Notes: generated from the letters alone by a model not told the origin. A stretch of 64,000 nt of DNA from Streptomyces griseorubiginosus (GCF_001514195.1 NZ_KQ948747.1:11572-75571), one strand, 5' to 3'; positions 36,847 to 47,147 are shown, counted from the first letter of the stretch. Translations and numbers: made by a program.

Positions 36847-37600
36847 ACCCAGGTCTCCTCCGGTCCGCGGCTGTAGTCGGCCTCGGACTTGATGCGGTGA
36901 CCGTCCGGCGACCAGCCCGGCGCCGGCGGGAAGGTACGGGGGATCACCGGTCGGAGCTCGTCGGCGCAGACGACGGTCGCGCCGTCGGGCGGGCAGGTGT
37001 AGAGCTCGATGATCCTGGTTCTTTTCCCTCGGAGTCCGGATCCTTCGACCGGGTCCAGGAACGGGTGTGCCGCCAGCGGATCCGGCGGACTTGGCTGCTA
37101 CCGGCTTCGATGCCCATCCGTCCGGTCTCGGCGGCCAGCGTGTCGAGTGGCCCCGGCTTCATCCGCGGCGACCAGCCCGGCGCCGGCCTGCACGGTCAGC
37201 CGACCTGGGGGCGGTTGTTTGACTAGTCCGATGATTCTTGAGCGTTCCGCTTCGGTGATCCGCCTCTTCCGGCGCTGGCTGCCCAGGTCCTGCAGCCCCT
37301 CCAGGCCGGAGCGGTGCAGACACCGGACGAAGTGTCTTGGGAGTGCACCTCAACTCGTCCGCGATGGCCGGCACTCGTTGTCCAGACCAGCTCAGCTCGA
37401 CCATCCAGGCCCGCATCACCACATCACGAGGAGCCTTGCGCGTCCGTGCCGGCCGAAGCACGTGCCATTCCTCGCTCTCGCCACGGCTCGCTCGTGCCCG
37501 TAAGACCACCGTCCAGCACCCACCCCCGACAGCTTGTGCCGAGACGCAGTGCGCTCGCGGATGTCCGGGGCTTGCCGCTCGGTGTCCGGTAGCGCTTCAT
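36838..37600 (-). pseudogene. IS630-family transposase remnant
   Basis: Minus-strand pieces in order: RTRKAPRDVVMRAWMVELSW, then PAIADELRCTPKTLR (N-terminal HTH, about 37450-37360); IRWRHTRSWTRSKDPDSEGK (about 37100-37040); TIIELYTCPPDGATVVCADE, then PRTFPPAPGWSPDGHRIKSE and GPEETWVYGALRVRDG (DDE core, about 37020-36840). They lie in different frames and the C-terminal third is missing at 36838, beside the lysR stop. A dead copy. The start overlaps the P450 stop codon. Confidence 0.75.
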
Positions 37601-38823
37601 GGCAGGGGGAGCGGCGGGGAGGGCGGGAAGACCACCGGGAGGGCGGACAGCGCGCGGTGGAAGGGCCCCGGGCGCCAGGTGAGGTCCTCCGCGGGGGTTT
37701 CCAGGCGCATCTCGGGGAGGGCGTCGAGGATTTGGGTGATGGCGGCTTCGGTGATCACCCGGGCCGTGGGCTGGCCGGGGCAGGCGTGCGGTCCGGCGCC
37801 CCAGGCCAGGTGGGAGCGGTTCCCGGGGTGGTGCTCGGCGGCGATCGCAGGGTCGTTGTTGCACGCCGTCAGACTGATGACCACAGGCTGGTCGGCGGGG
37901 AGCCACTTCCCCTCGACGAGAACCGGCTCCCTGGGGTACGACACGCAGAAGTTGGCCAGCGGCGGATCGTTGAACAGCACCTCGTCGATTGCGTCGCTGA
38001 CGGTCAGGCTCCCACCGAGCAGGTCTCCGGAGAACCGCTCGTCACTGAGCATGAGCAGCAGGGTGTTGACGATGAGGTTCTGTTCGGGCTCGGTGCCGGA
38101 CCCGAAGAAGAGAATCACTTGTTCTATCAGTTCCCTGCCGTTCTCGCTCGCGGGGTGGGCGAGGATCCGTGAGGTGATGTCGTCGTCGGGGTTTTGGCGC
38201 TTGAGTGAAAGGAGGTCCTCCATCGCCAGGCCGAGCATGGTGTTGCCGCGCTCAGCCTCGGTGCCGTCGAAGATCATGGCTATGGCCTGGGCGATCCGCT
38301 GCCCGATCTCGGGCGGGCAGCCGAGAAGCGAGCTCAGCACTTGGAAGGCGAGCGGCATGGCGTACTGGCTGATCAGGTCGGCCTTACCGGCCGTGCAGAA
38401 GTCGTTGATCAGTTCGAGGGCGAGCCGCTGCGTGATCCGGTCCAGCGCGTGCAGGTCGACGGCTTCCAGGCTGTCGGAACACACTGCGCGGTGCCGGGCG
38501 TGCTCCGCCCCGGCGCTGCGCAGCGCGTTCGGCCGCCATTGGAGCATCGGCAGGATCGGGGAGTCCTGCGGAGCGTTCTTCTGCCACCGCCGGGGGTCGG
38601 CTGGGAAGCGGTCCGGGTCGTTGAGGATCCGTATGGCGGTGTAGTAGCCGATGACCAGCGTGGCCGGGACGCCGGGAGCCAGTTCAACCGGTACGAGTGA
38701 GCCGTGCCGGGCGCGCATCCGCGCGTAATGGCGGTGCGGGTCGGCGGCGAACTCCGGGATGTGCAGCGGCTCGTGGCCCAGCTGGGAGTGGGCGGGGCAG
38801 CCCGGTGGGGGCAGAGTGTTCAC
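37597..38823 (-). CDS. conservon cytochrome P450 (CYP157-like) lacking ExxR
   Basis: 408 residues; ATG overlaps the cvnD stop (ATGA). The heme-thiolate loop is WGAGPHACPG with Cys348. The I-helix has GSGTE (241-245) in place of the usual AGxET/D-T. Where nearly all P450s carry ExxR this protein has E281-V-L-F284, so the Arg is missing. S. coelicolor CYP157 enzymes, which also sit in conservons, are known to deviate at ExxR, so the loss is probably natural and not damage. Position at the end of a cvnA-B-C-D cluster fits a conservon P450. Substrate and redox partner are unknown. Confidence 0.93.
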   Translation of the reverse strand: MNTLPPPGCPAHSQLGHEPLHIPEFAADPHRHYARMRARHGSLVPVELAPGVPATLVIGYYTAIRILNDPDRFPADPRRWQKNAPQDSPILPMLQWRPNALRSAGAEHARHRAVCSDSLEAVDLHALDRITQRLALELINDFCTAGKADLISQYAMPLAFQVLSSLLGCPPEIGQRIAQAIAMIFDGTEAERGNTMLGLAMEDLLSLKRQNPDDDITSRILAHPASENGRELIEQVILFFGSGTEPEQNLIVNTLLLMLSDERFSGDLLGGSLTVSDAIDEVLFNDPPLANFCVSYPREPVLVEGKWLPADQPVVISLTACNNDPAIAAEHHPGNRSHLAWGAGPHACPGQPTARVITEAAITQILDALPEMRLETPAEDLTWRPGPFHRALSALPVVFPPSPPLPLP

Positions 38824-39413
38824 AGGTGCTCCGGCTGGCGGATGAGGTGCTCGAACAGGGTGATCAGCGTGTGGAGGGAGGAGGTTCGGTTCCGGGCGTC
38901 GCAGGAGATCAGCGGCGTGGCCGGGTCGAGGTCAAGGGCTTCCCGGACCTCCTCCAGCGGGAAGCGCGCGCTGCCGTCGAACTGGTTGACCGCGACCGCG
39001 TAGCGCAGGCCCCGTCGCTCGATCGCAGCCAGGACGTCGTCCGACTGCTCCAGGCGCCGGGTGTCGACCAGCACCAGCGCTCCATGAGCGCCGCGGGCCA
39101 ACTCGTCCCACAAGTAGCCGAACCGGTTCTGCCCCGGAGTGCCGAAAAGGTAAAGGGCGGTCCGCGAGAAGGTGATGCGGCCGAAGTCCATCGCCACCGT
39201 GGTGTGCGTCTTCTCCGGTAGTCCCTGCAGATCGTCGATGCCCACGCTCTCCTGTGTCATCGGCTCCTCGGTGCGCAGCGGATCGATCTCCGAGACGCTG
39301 GCTACGAAGGTGGTCTTTCCGACTCCGAAGTGTCCGGAGACCAGGAGTTTCACTGTTCGGGTGACGGTGGTCGGCAGGTAGGTGACGTTCTCAGGCGAGC
39401 TTACGGAGCCCAT
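38820..39413 (-). CDS. cvnD: conservon GTPase CvnD (Rab-like/MglA-type)
   Basis: 197 residues. P-loop GHFGVGKT at 27-34; G3 region VAMDFGRITF and LYLFGTPGQNRFGYLWDEL; G4 is NQFDGSARF with Gln where Lys is usual (NKxD). CvnD GTPases act with the sensor-like CvnA and the roadblock CvnB in a membrane-proximal signalling complex that has been compared to eukaryotic GPCR systems. Its start lies 23 bases inside the end of cvnC and its stop overlaps the P450 start, so the operon is translationally coupled. Confidence 0.93.
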   Translation of the reverse strand: MGSVSSPENVTYLPTTVTRTVKLLVSGHFGVGKTTFVASVSEIDPLRTEEPMTQESVGIDDLQGLPEKTHTTVAMDFGRITFSRTALYLFGTPGQNRFGYLWDELARGAHGALVLVDTRRLEQSDDVLAAIERRGLRYAVAVNQFDGSARFPLEEVREALDLDPATPLISCDARNRTSSLHTLITLFEHLIRQPEHL

Positions 39414-39741
39414 GCAGCACCTCTTTCAGCACGGCGATGTCAGGCTGGTTCGCGTCATCGCCCGTGGGCATGGTGAGACGGCCGGTGTCCATCAGCCCGG
39501 ATACGATGATCTTGATTACCGTGGCGGGAAGGTCAAGGTGGGCGGCGATCTCGGCGACGGACAACGCGCCCTGCCGTCGGCACAGGCCCATCACCCGGCG
39601 CTGGTCCGGGTCGAGGTTCTGCTGATCTGCGTTCGCGGCGATGACCAGGGTCACCAGGTCGAGGCCCCGCGTGGGACGGGAACGGCCGCCTGTCCGCACG
39701 TATGCCCGCACCAGATCGAGGTCGCGCCGGCTCTTGCTCAT
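39391..39741 (-). CDS. cvnC: conservon protein CvnC (DUF742)
   Basis: 116 residues. It has the DUF742 pattern: LVRAYVRTGGRSRPTRGLDL, then QRRVMGLCRRQGALSVAEIA, then HLDLPATVIKIIVSGLMDTG, which reads as a winged-helix-like domain. It lies between cvnB and cvnD with overlaps on both sides (4 and 23 bases). Its molecular role is unsettled; it is always found with CvnA, B and D and presumably bridges them. Confidence 0.92.
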   Translation of the reverse strand: MSKSRRDLDLVRAYVRTGGRSRPTRGLDLVTLVIAANADQQNLDPDQRRVMGLCRRQGALSVAEIAAHLDLPATVIKIIVSGLMDTGRLTMPTGDDANQPDIAVLKEVLHGLRKLA

Positions 39742-40163
39742 CGCTGCGGATCGCCGTCCTCGCTGGGCTGACGGGTCGGGGCGGCCAGCTCCCGGCCGAG
39801 CCGCTCAGCCAGTTCGTTCATCCGGTGCGTGATCAGGTCCACCTGGACGTCGGTGTCCGCCACGACGCCCAACAGTGCACCCTCGCCCGCGGCCGTGATA
39901 AAGACGAAGCGGTTGTCGAACTCGAGGAGGAGCTGCCGCAGACCGTTTCCTCCGACGGACGTGGCTATCCCGGTGCCGAGCGATCGGAAGCCGGAGAGCG
40001 CGGCAGCGAAGCGTTCGGCGTCGTCCACATCAGTGCTGTCCGAATGGGCCATGCGCAGCCCGTCGATGGACGCCAGGACGGCGAAGTGGACCCCGCCGAC
40101 GTCGAGGTTGCCCAGGGCCCACCCCAGCTTGTTGGCGCGAGTCGGCCCGGTCGGTACGTTCAT
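39738..40163 (-). CDS. cvnB: conservon roadblock/LC7 protein CvnB
   Basis: 141 residues of roadblock/LC7 fold: LGNLDVGGVHFAVLASIDGL, then FRSLGTGIATSVGGNGLRQL, then FVFITAAGEGALLGVVADTD. Family members bind small Ras-like GTPases as activating or scaffolding partners, here presumably CvnD. The start overlaps the cvnA stop by three to four bases (ATGA), as at every junction in this operon. Confidence 0.93.
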   Translation of the reverse strand: MNVPTGPTRANKLGWALGNLDVGGVHFAVLASIDGLRMAHSDSTDVDDAERFAAALSGFRSLGTGIATSVGGNGLRQLLLEFDNRFVFITAAGEGALLGVVADTDVQVDLITHRMNELAERLGRELAAPTRQPSEDGDPQR

Positions 40164-41437
40164 TGGTGATCAGATCCTTTCTTCTGCTCGGACTCGGTCA
40201 CGGAGGCGCGGCCGCTGCTGGTTCCCCGGCGCCACGCGGCAGCGACACCCGCGCGAGCGGGAAACGAGCTCAGGGCTGGCCTGGCAGCAGGCTCGGCGTT
40301 GGATTCACGGCGGCGGCGCTTGGGCAGTCCGCTCTTGGTGGCGTCGAGCTCGTGGACGGGACTATGCGCCACTTCCATCCTGGACTCTTCCGGCTCTGGG
40401 GCGGCGGTGAGCAGCTCGTCAGGCAGGAACAGCGTGGCGCGTACTCCGCCGTACGGGCTGGAGGCGCCTACGGACGCCGTGAACCCGTAGCGGTGCGCGA
40501 GGGCTGCCACCGTGTGGAAGCCGATCTGCGGATGGGGACCGAGCTTGTGCAGTTCCACTCGTCCGTCACCGGAGAGTGTCTGCCGGGCCTTTGCCAGCTG
40601 CTCCTCGCTCATGCTCACCCCGGCGTCGTCGATGACGACGGTGACTCCGCGGTGCCCCTCCTGGAACGTGACGTCGACGTAGGAGGTCGGCGGTGAGTAC
40701 CGGGCGGCGTTGTCCAGCAGGGTGGCCAGCGCGTGGACGACGGGCTCCACGGCCCTAGCGGTCACCGCGCGGTCGAGTTCCCGGGATTTGATCCTCGGGT
40801 AGTCCGGAATGCGGCCGAGAGCGCCGCGCACGATGTCGGTCAGCTTCTGGACGGGCCAGCGCCGACCGGGCAGGCCGCCGCAGATGACGACGTAGGACTG
40901 GGCCTGGCGGACAATCTGCTGGACGGTATGGTCGATGCGAGTCAGCGTCGCGAACATCTCATCGCTGCCGTCGTGCTGACGGAGTGCCTCGCCGACGACC
41001 TTGCTCAGGTCCGCGCCCAGGCTCACCACGCTCGCGGTGACCGATCGCACCGCCGCCTGGGTGGCCTCCTGCGCGCGTTCCTCGATCTGTAGGCGGGTCG
41101 CCTCCTCGGCCTCACTCCGCACGGTGCGCAGGGCGGCGGCATATTGCTTGACCACGGCCTGCAGATTCTCCGCGAACGCCGTGCGCGCGAGATCGCCCGC
41201 CACGCCGATGCCGGGGACGGATGCGTCCGGACGCCCCGTGGAGGCGGCCAAGGCCGGCAGCCCCTTGGAAACGAGGGCGTCCAAGGCGGAGTCCCGGGCG
41301 GAGCATGCGGCCTCGAGTGCGGATATGCGTGTGCGCTGCTGCGCGGAGTGGCGGGCGAGGCGTACAACCGCCGTGACCGCGCCCACCAGCGCGAGCGCGC
41401 AGCACAGAGCTACTACCTCGGCTGTTAGGAATGTCAT
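40160..41437 (-). CDS. cvnA: conservon sensor-like histidine kinase CvnA
   Basis: 425 residues from ATG at 41437; the frame extends upstream to a TTG but without support. One N-terminal membrane helix (VVALCCALALVGAVTAVV) is followed by a coiled-coil region and a HATPase_c domain: N-box LATLLDNAARYSPP, G1 VVIDDAGVSMSEEQL, and a G2-like stretch GFHTVAALAHRYGF. An Arg/Pro-rich tail follows. No phospho-acceptor H-box is evident, as in other CvnA proteins. It is the first gene of the five-gene conservon and presumably its membrane input. Confidence 0.92.
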   Translation of the reverse strand: MTFLTAEVVALCCALALVGAVTAVVRLARHSAQQRTRISALEAACSARDSALDALVSKGLPALAASTGRPDASVPGIGVAGDLARTAFAENLQAVVKQYAAALRTVRSEAEEATRLQIEERAQEATQAAVRSVTASVVSLGADLSKVVGEALRQHDGSDEMFATLTRIDHTVQQIVRQAQSYVVICGGLPGRRWPVQKLTDIVRGALGRIPDYPRIKSRELDRAVTARAVEPVVHALATLLDNAARYSPPTSYVDVTFQEGHRGVTVVIDDAGVSMSEEQLAKARQTLSGDGRVELHKLGPHPQIGFHTVAALAHRYGFTASVGASSPYGGVRATLFLPDELLTAAPEPEESRMEVAHSPVHELDATKSGLPKRRRRESNAEPAARPALSSFPARAGVAAAWRRGTSSGRASVTESEQKKGSDHQ

Positions 41438-42935
41438 CTGATCTCTAGTCGATGTCTGCGGGCAGGTGCATGCGATGCATGTGAGATCCGTGGCGCGGAC
41501 GGTCGGGTGCCTGGACTGCGCTGCGCTGCACTGGTCGAGCTGTACAGCACCGTGTGAGACGAGGGCGCCCAAGATCCCGCCTGCCTATGGAGATTGACGT
41601 CCGCTCACCCCGGCTCATACCGTCCTTCGTTTCTGGACGCCGCTCGTGGTATTCGCGCCGACCGTTCCGGGTGGGCGTAAACGGGCGACGACATGGGCCG
41701 TCCGTCTGTCGGGGGTCGAGAGCAACATCGGGATGAGGACTCCGATCAAAGAAGGCCGTGCGACTCGATGGCGTGTGCGATGCCCAATCATGGCTGAACA
41801 TCCGAGGCAACGGTACGCCAAACACTGGAATTTCAGCGCCAGTCCTGCCGAGCACGGGCATGTGTGATCCCGTGAACATTTAGGGGCGGAGCGGTCTACC
41901 TGCCGTTGCCTTGCGATGACCGCCTCGACGAACGTATCCCGCCCACGTAATCCGCTGTCGGCTCGCCCTCCTCCGCATCATCGACCCAAGGCGCCTTTCT
42001 GCCTGATTTGCGAGGCCACCGGCATCCCGCTCGTGACGACGCCCACCCGCAGCAACTGCAACGACAACGCCCAGCTCATGCCGCTGCTAGCCGTGATCCC
42101 ACCGATCCACTGTAAATGCGGACATCCTCGGCTGTGCAAACGTGCATTGTCATCCCGGAGGCCTTCCGCGCTGTAGCAGCGCACAGCAGAGTGAATTCCA
42201 GGACGTGCGCTTTCACATTTCCTGTACCGCATGCCGGGCCGACCTCACGGCCAGAAACCTTCCAGGCTGCGCAGCGACGCCGCCCAGCGCGTTCTGCGTT
42301 GCGATATGGGTCGCCGACCTGGCTCACGCAGTGAGGAAAAGAATTACGGAACCGATACGGACCTCAGCCTGCTAGGGTGACCTTTGCTGTCACTTTTTCG
42401 GTTGTTTCATGGTTGGCGTTGCGTCTCCCCGTACTCGATCTGGCTGAGGTTGCCGGGTCGTTTCTGGATGGCACGGGCTGTAGAAGCCGTCGATGATCCT
42501 GTTGCCCGATTGAGCGAGGCTTCCGTGATCGCATGCCGCGCGGCATTCCGGTCCGCGAGTGTGTAGTGCGGGCGACTTCGACGGCTCCAATCGTGTGTCC
42601 GGCCGCGGAACTCGGTGGTGGTGCTGTGTCCATGCGGTCGAGTTCGGATGTGGAGGTACCCGCAGTGACACGGGATGTCACCCGGGCGGCATCCCCCAGG
42701 GGTGCCTGGCGACGCGGATTGGGGACAGTCTCGGTCCGCTCTTCTTGGACGAGGAGTATCGAGTCCAACACCTACCCCGGCCCCGGCGACCCGCGCCGTT
42801 GCCGGCCACCCTCAGACCGGTCTGTACGGGCGTGGCCCGCTACTGTTCGGGTCGGCACCGGGGTACGGCAGGAGGATTGCGAAGTGCACCAGGGAGCGGA
42901 CGCAACGGGTCCTTGCGTCTCTGGTGGCAACGAAC
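41438..42935. other. long stretch without a supportable gene
   Basis: About 1.5 kb with short frames on both strands, none showing motifs, good starts or consistent third-position GC. The first part should contain the conservon promoter. GC is visibly lower between about 41,850 and 42,400. It probably consists of decayed DNA. Confidence 0.5.
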
Positions 42936-42939
42936 TGGG

Positions 42940-43120
42940 GAGGGGTAGATGCGTCGCGCGCGCGTCAGGAGCAACCGCCGAGGACGGGGCCGGTCGGCCT
43001 TCCTGTGCTCGCTCCTCCCCCGCGGCCTGTCCGGCGTCCAACTCGTCATCTCCGACGCGCACACGGGCCTGGTGAACCGACGCCGCGGTCCTGCCTGGCG
43101 CTTCCTGACAACGCTGCCGT
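42940..43120 (+). pseudogene. IS256-family (mutator) transposase fragment
   Basis: ATAEDGAG in one frame, then LLPRGLSGVQLVISDAHTGL in the next, then AAVLPGAS and QRCRT in the third. This is the conserved core of IS256 transposases around the second catalytic Asp (VxSDAHxGL). Three frames within 180 bases mean it is dead. Confidence 0.75.
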
Positions 43121-43264
43121 ACGCCTTGAAGCCGTAAAGGATCGACCTGTCGGAGTGTCGGCTTTTCACTCATGGCGGCGAGGAGATCTGTGGCGGTGCG
43201 GTAGCGGGTTATGGCCGGGGGCGGGAGGAGTCCCTTTTAGTAAGCACGGTCCTGCGTCCACGCC

Positions 43265-43425
43265 CCGGCCGCTGCGTCTGAGGACGGTCCGGATGCGGGC
43301 CATCAGCTCGCGCGGGCTGTACGGCTTGGTCATGTAGTCGTCGGCGCCCAGCTCCAGGCCCAGCAGGACGTCGTCCTCGGCGGAGCGGGCGGTGAGCATC
43401 ACGACGGGGATGTCGGCGTTGTGCC
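43265..43425 (-). pseudogene. response regulator receiver fragment
   Basis: The minus strand reads ADIPVVMLTARSAEDDVLLG, then LELGADDYMTKPYSPRELMA and RIRTVLRR: the C-terminal half of an OmpR-type receiver with the conserved Thr/Ser (TAR) and Lys (TKPYSP). The phosphorylated Asp half is missing on one side and the DNA-binding domain on the other. It is joined in frame to the end of an IS110 transposase, suggesting that the insertion or a deletion cut the gene here. Confidence 0.75.
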
Positions 43426-43439
43426 GCGTGATCATGTCG

Positions 43440-44472
43440 GTGCGGATCAGGTGGCATACCTCGCGGGCTGCGCAGCGTTTGAGGCAGTGCATGTCCTCAC
43501 GTTTTCCCTTGCCTTCGGAGGTGCGTCGCTCCAGGTAGAGGCGGGTGCGCTCGTCTGGTCTCATGCGCGTGACCACGATGCGGTGCAGTGCGGCGTTGGT
43601 CTGCCTGTCTCCGCCGCGATAGAGCCGACGGTGGCTTTTCCTGAGGACTTCTCGACGGGACTGACACCGCACGGGGCGGCGAAGGATGCCTCACTGGCCA
43701 GCCGTTCCCTGTCGCCTGCAGTGATCAGCAGGGCCGCCGCGCTGTCGTGTCCCATCCCCGAGCTGCTCCAACAGGTTTCGGTAGCCCTGATCGCTATGGT
43801 TATTTGCCTTTCGAGCTCGGTGGCTTCGTGTCGAAGCTGCAAGACGCGCTGCGCCGCCAGCAGCCGCAGCGTGAAGACCACCGTGTCGGCTGCCGGGTTG
43901 CCCTCGCGGGGTGTCGGCCAGTTCTGCACACCGGCGGAGCAGCCGCGGATTCGAGAGCGGCTCCAGCTCCTCGCGCAGGGCAGACGGAGCGTTGACCAGC
44001 ACGGACTTGAGCCGGTTGAGCGATTGAGTACGGGTTTTGACCGCGGAGTTCTTCTCCAGCCGGCGCATCCGCAAGGCTTCCACGTGCCCGTCGCCGCTCT
44101 TCGGTAGCGCCCGTGCGATGCCAGACAGCGCGGCCCGGGCGGCAGCCTCGGCATCGACGGCGTCGGTCTTGCCGCGGCGGCGCCGGGTGGATCGGTGGGC
44201 TGGTTCACCTCTACCACCACAACCTGCTGGGCCGCGAGGTAGCGGGCCAGGCCCGCACCGTAGGCGCCGGTGCACTCCACTCCGGCCTGCAGCACGGTCC
44301 CGCACTGGCGTGCCCAGTCGAGGAGCTGGCGGTAGCCGGCCGCGGTGGCCAGGAATTCCCCGCTGCTCAGCAGCCTGCCAAGGTGGTTAATAACGGCGGC
44401 GACGTGTACGTCTTTGTGGGTGTCGACGCCGAGCACCACCACGCGCGGCTCGGCCGCGGCCTCGGACAGCAT
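43440..44472 (-). pseudogene. IS110-family transposase, frameshifted
   Basis: Minus-strand order: VVLGVDTHKDVHVAAVINHL (first DEDD Asp), then QAGVECTGAYGAGLARYLAA, then a frame change to GKTDAVDAEAAARAALSGIA, back to LLAAQRVLQLRHEATELERQ and AALLITAGDRERLASEASFA with FAAPCGVSPVEKSSGK, then a third frame RGGDRQTNAALHRIVVTRMR and HCLKRCAAREVCHLI (Transposase_20 end). Three frameshifts (near 44200, 43890 and 43650) disable it. All expected motifs survive, so decay is recent. Confidence 0.8.
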
Positions 44473-44884
44473 GAACAGCAGGAAAGGCAGCAGACTTGCC
44501 GAGGGTGGTCACGGTGCTCCTGTTCGACGACGTTCCGAAAGTCAGCGCCGGTCGGTGGAGCGGTCAGAACGTGACGGTGCCTTCGAGGCCATGGCCCCTA
44601 TCGGGACACGCTCCGCCCGGCCCGGTGCCGGTGGGTGTCGCTCCGGCCGGGCTGACAGATCAAATACAAGGCACAAGCGGCCAGTGAGAGTACGAGTCAA
44701 GCCGTGGCTGGAACGACACACCGCCATCCTCACAGTGAGAGTATTCGGCCCGTCCGTCGCCGACCCGGTCGCACTCGGCGAGCGTGCCCTCCAGCAGGAC
44801 GAGGTTCGCGTCGGCCTCGCGCAGGACTCTCAGCAGTCCCAGACGGCGGCGGGCACCGCACCAGGTGCCGAAGGCCGACACACC
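44473..44884. other. no supportable gene
   Basis: Only short frames without motifs separate the IS110 and IS481 remnants. Confidence 0.4.
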
Positions 44885-45175
44885 CGCACGGGAACCGGCT
44901 ACGTCTACCTGCACACCGCCTTGGAGGACCACTCCCGCCTGGCCCACAGCGAGGACCTGCCCGACGAGATCGCCGCGACGAGCGCCACATTCCCCCAGCG
45001 GGCCACCGCCTGGTTCGCCACCCGCGACATCACCGTCGAACGCGTCCTGACCGACGACACCTGGGCCTACAGCAAGAACACCTGGCGCCAGACCTGCCAC
45101 GAACTGAGCATCAGCCCTGGCTGGATACGGCCCTGGCTGCCCCGAACCGACGGGCTAACGCTTCCACCGCGGCCG
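44885..45175 (+). pseudogene. IS481-family transposase (integrase core) fragment
   Basis: The plus strand reads GTGYVYLHTALEDHSRLAHS, then LPDEIAATSATFPQRATAWF, then DITVERVLTDDTWAYSKNTW, matching the rve core of IS481-type transposases (DDHSRLAYSE and RVMTDNAWAY in intact members). N-terminal HTH and the C-terminus are absent. Confidence 0.75.
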
Positions 45176-45382
45176 CCGCTCACCTCTGCGTGTTCGCGAA
45201 GGCGACGATGTTGCCCCCGCGAACACGTTGCGACGGAGTTGAGCATGGACATAAACGACGCCGTCGCCGGGTGACTGACGAACGCGCTGCGCGAGATGGG
45301 ACAGCCGATAGAACTCCGCCACCACGCCGACGTGTTGAGGACACGTGAGGATCAGGACCGGCAGACCCACTCGCAGATGGAA

Positions 45383-46897
45383 TTACGTACGTTTCCGTAC
45401 CAGGGCGGCCGCACGTTCTGCGATGGCAAGAACGGTGGTGTGCGTGTTGGCAGTCGGAATGGCTGGAATGACCGAGGCGTCCGCAATACGAAGGTCGGCG
45501 ATGCCGCGAACCTTGAGCTCCGAATCGACCACAGCGAGGTGGTCACTGCCTATCCGGCACGTCCCGACGTAGTGGAAGTACGTGCCTACACCTACCCGCA
45601 GATGGTCGCCGAGAGAGGTGTCCGGGAGGCCCGGCCCCGGCAGGACCTCTTCCCCCTGCCAGGCCGCCATGGCAGGGGCGCATCCGATGCGACGGGCGAT
45701 CCGCAGGCCCTCTTTGAGTGCTTCGCGGTCGCCGCGGTCGCGGAGATACTCCGGGTCGATCACCGGCGGGCTGCTCGGGTCGGCGCTGCGCAGGCGCAGA
45801 GTGCCGCGGCTGCGCGGCGTCATCAAGCCGACCCCGAGTGTGTATCCCCGCTTCGGGGTGGCGAGCGCGGGGGCATTCAAGGGCAAGCTCAACAAGAATA
45901 TCTGGAGGTCTGGTACACCTACCGTGGGGTGACTGCGTATCAGGCCGAGGAGTTCAATGTGGTTGATACTGCCGGGCACTGACTCGGGGGTGGAGTAGGT
46001 AACGCCGGTTGTGGGGTGGTCGTGCAGGTTCCCTCCCACCCCCGGAAGATCCACCACGAGGTCGACACCCATGTCGGACAGATGCGACTCCGGCCCGATG
46101 CCCGAGCGCAAGAGCACCTGCGGTGTGCCCACGGCGCCGGCGCTCAGCAGCACCTCCCGTCGGCACGCGACGGTGACGAGATCCGAACCGGTGGAGTACT
46201 CGACACCGACGCAGCGGTCCCCGCGGACCAGGACACGGTGCACAATCGCACTTGTGACAACCTGCAGATTCGGTCTCATTCTCGCAGGGGTGAGATAGGC
46301 GTCGGCTGCGCTGAGTCGGCGTCCATTCATGATGGCGAGGTCAGGGAAGCCGAATCCCTCCTCCAGCCCGCTGCTGACGTCGTCTGCCTGCGCGTACCCG
46401 GCCTGCTGAGCCGCTTCGATCACGGATACGGCAAAAGGGCTCGGCGGGACCGCAGGGGAGACGACTAATGGGCCAGAGGTCCCCCGCAACGTGGCATCAC
46501 GATGAGGCGCAGACTCCGTGCGACGAAAATAGGGCAACAGAGCGGCGAAATCCCACCCTTTGACGCCCATCGCCGACCATGCGTCATAGCCCGAGCGGTG
46601 TCCCCGCACGTGCACCATTGCATTGATCGCTGACGAACCGCCAACGGCCCGCCCGTGCGGCCAAGGCACAGAAACATCCAGAGCAGACTGCGCAACCGTC
46701 ACATCAGGCCAGCTCGCCTCACTAGCGAGCAGCATGGGCCATGTAGCAGGATCCACCGATTCGAGCGGCGGCTCCCCTCCCGCCTCCAAGAGAAGAACGC
46801 GTGCGTCCTGCTCCTCGGACAGTCTCGCCGCCAACACACAGCCGGCACTGCCTGCTCCCACGATCACGTAATCGTACTCCATTGCGGCAGTCCGCAT
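45383..46897 (-). CDS. GMC-family FAD oxidoreductase (choline dehydrogenase-like)
   Basis: 504 residues from an ATG preceded by GGAGG. The FAD-binding GAGSAG is at 14-19, followed by LLLEAGG. PHGRAVGGSSAINAMVHVRG is GMC signature 1, and LLSAGAVGTPQVLLRSGIGP is signature 2. The C-terminal active-site region is YFHYVGTCRIGSD with a second His in NTHTTVLAIAERAA. It oxidises an alcohol group of an unknown substrate with flavin. No signal peptide is seen. It stands alone between transposase remnants with no partner gene, so it may be a passenger of past transposition. Confidence 0.92.
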   Translation of the reverse strand: MRTAAMEYDYVIVGAGSAGCVLAARLSEEQDARVLLLEAGGEPPLESVDPATWPMLLASEASWPDVTVAQSALDVSVPWPHGRAVGGSSAINAMVHVRGHRSGYDAWSAMGVKGWDFAALLPYFRRTESAPHRDATLRGTSGPLVVSPAVPPSPFAVSVIEAAQQAGYAQADDVSSGLEEGFGFPDLAIMNGRRLSAADAYLTPARMRPNLQVVTSAIVHRVLVRGDRCVGVEYSTGSDLVTVACRREVLLSAGAVGTPQVLLRSGIGPESHLSDMGVDLVVDLPGVGGNLHDHPTTGVTYSTPESVPGSINHIELLGLIRSHPTVGVPDLQIFLLSLPLNAPALATPKRGYTLGVGLMTPRSRGTLRLRSADPSSPPVIDPEYLRDRGDREALKEGLRIARRIGCAPAMAAWQGEEVLPGPGLPDTSLGDHLRVGVGTYFHYVGTCRIGSDHLAVVDSELKVRGIADLRIADASVIPAIPTANTHTTVLAIAERAAALVRKRT

Positions 46898-47147
46898 TTG
46901 GCCTCCAGTAGCCGAGAAATAGGGTCTCGCCCAGCGCTGAGCAGGAGAATCAATCACGCCCCGGCCGCTGCAGTGCCTCTTCCGACCGCTCCGCCGCTTA
47001 GCCTGAGCCTTGAGATAAAGTACCTTCTGAGCTGCAACGATGAGGCTTCTCTAAGGTCCCAGCTGTTCCGACGGGAAGATACTTTCTGCGTGCACACTAC
47101 CCGGTAACGCCCCGAACTTGTCGTCACCGCCGACGGGAACGGGGCGG

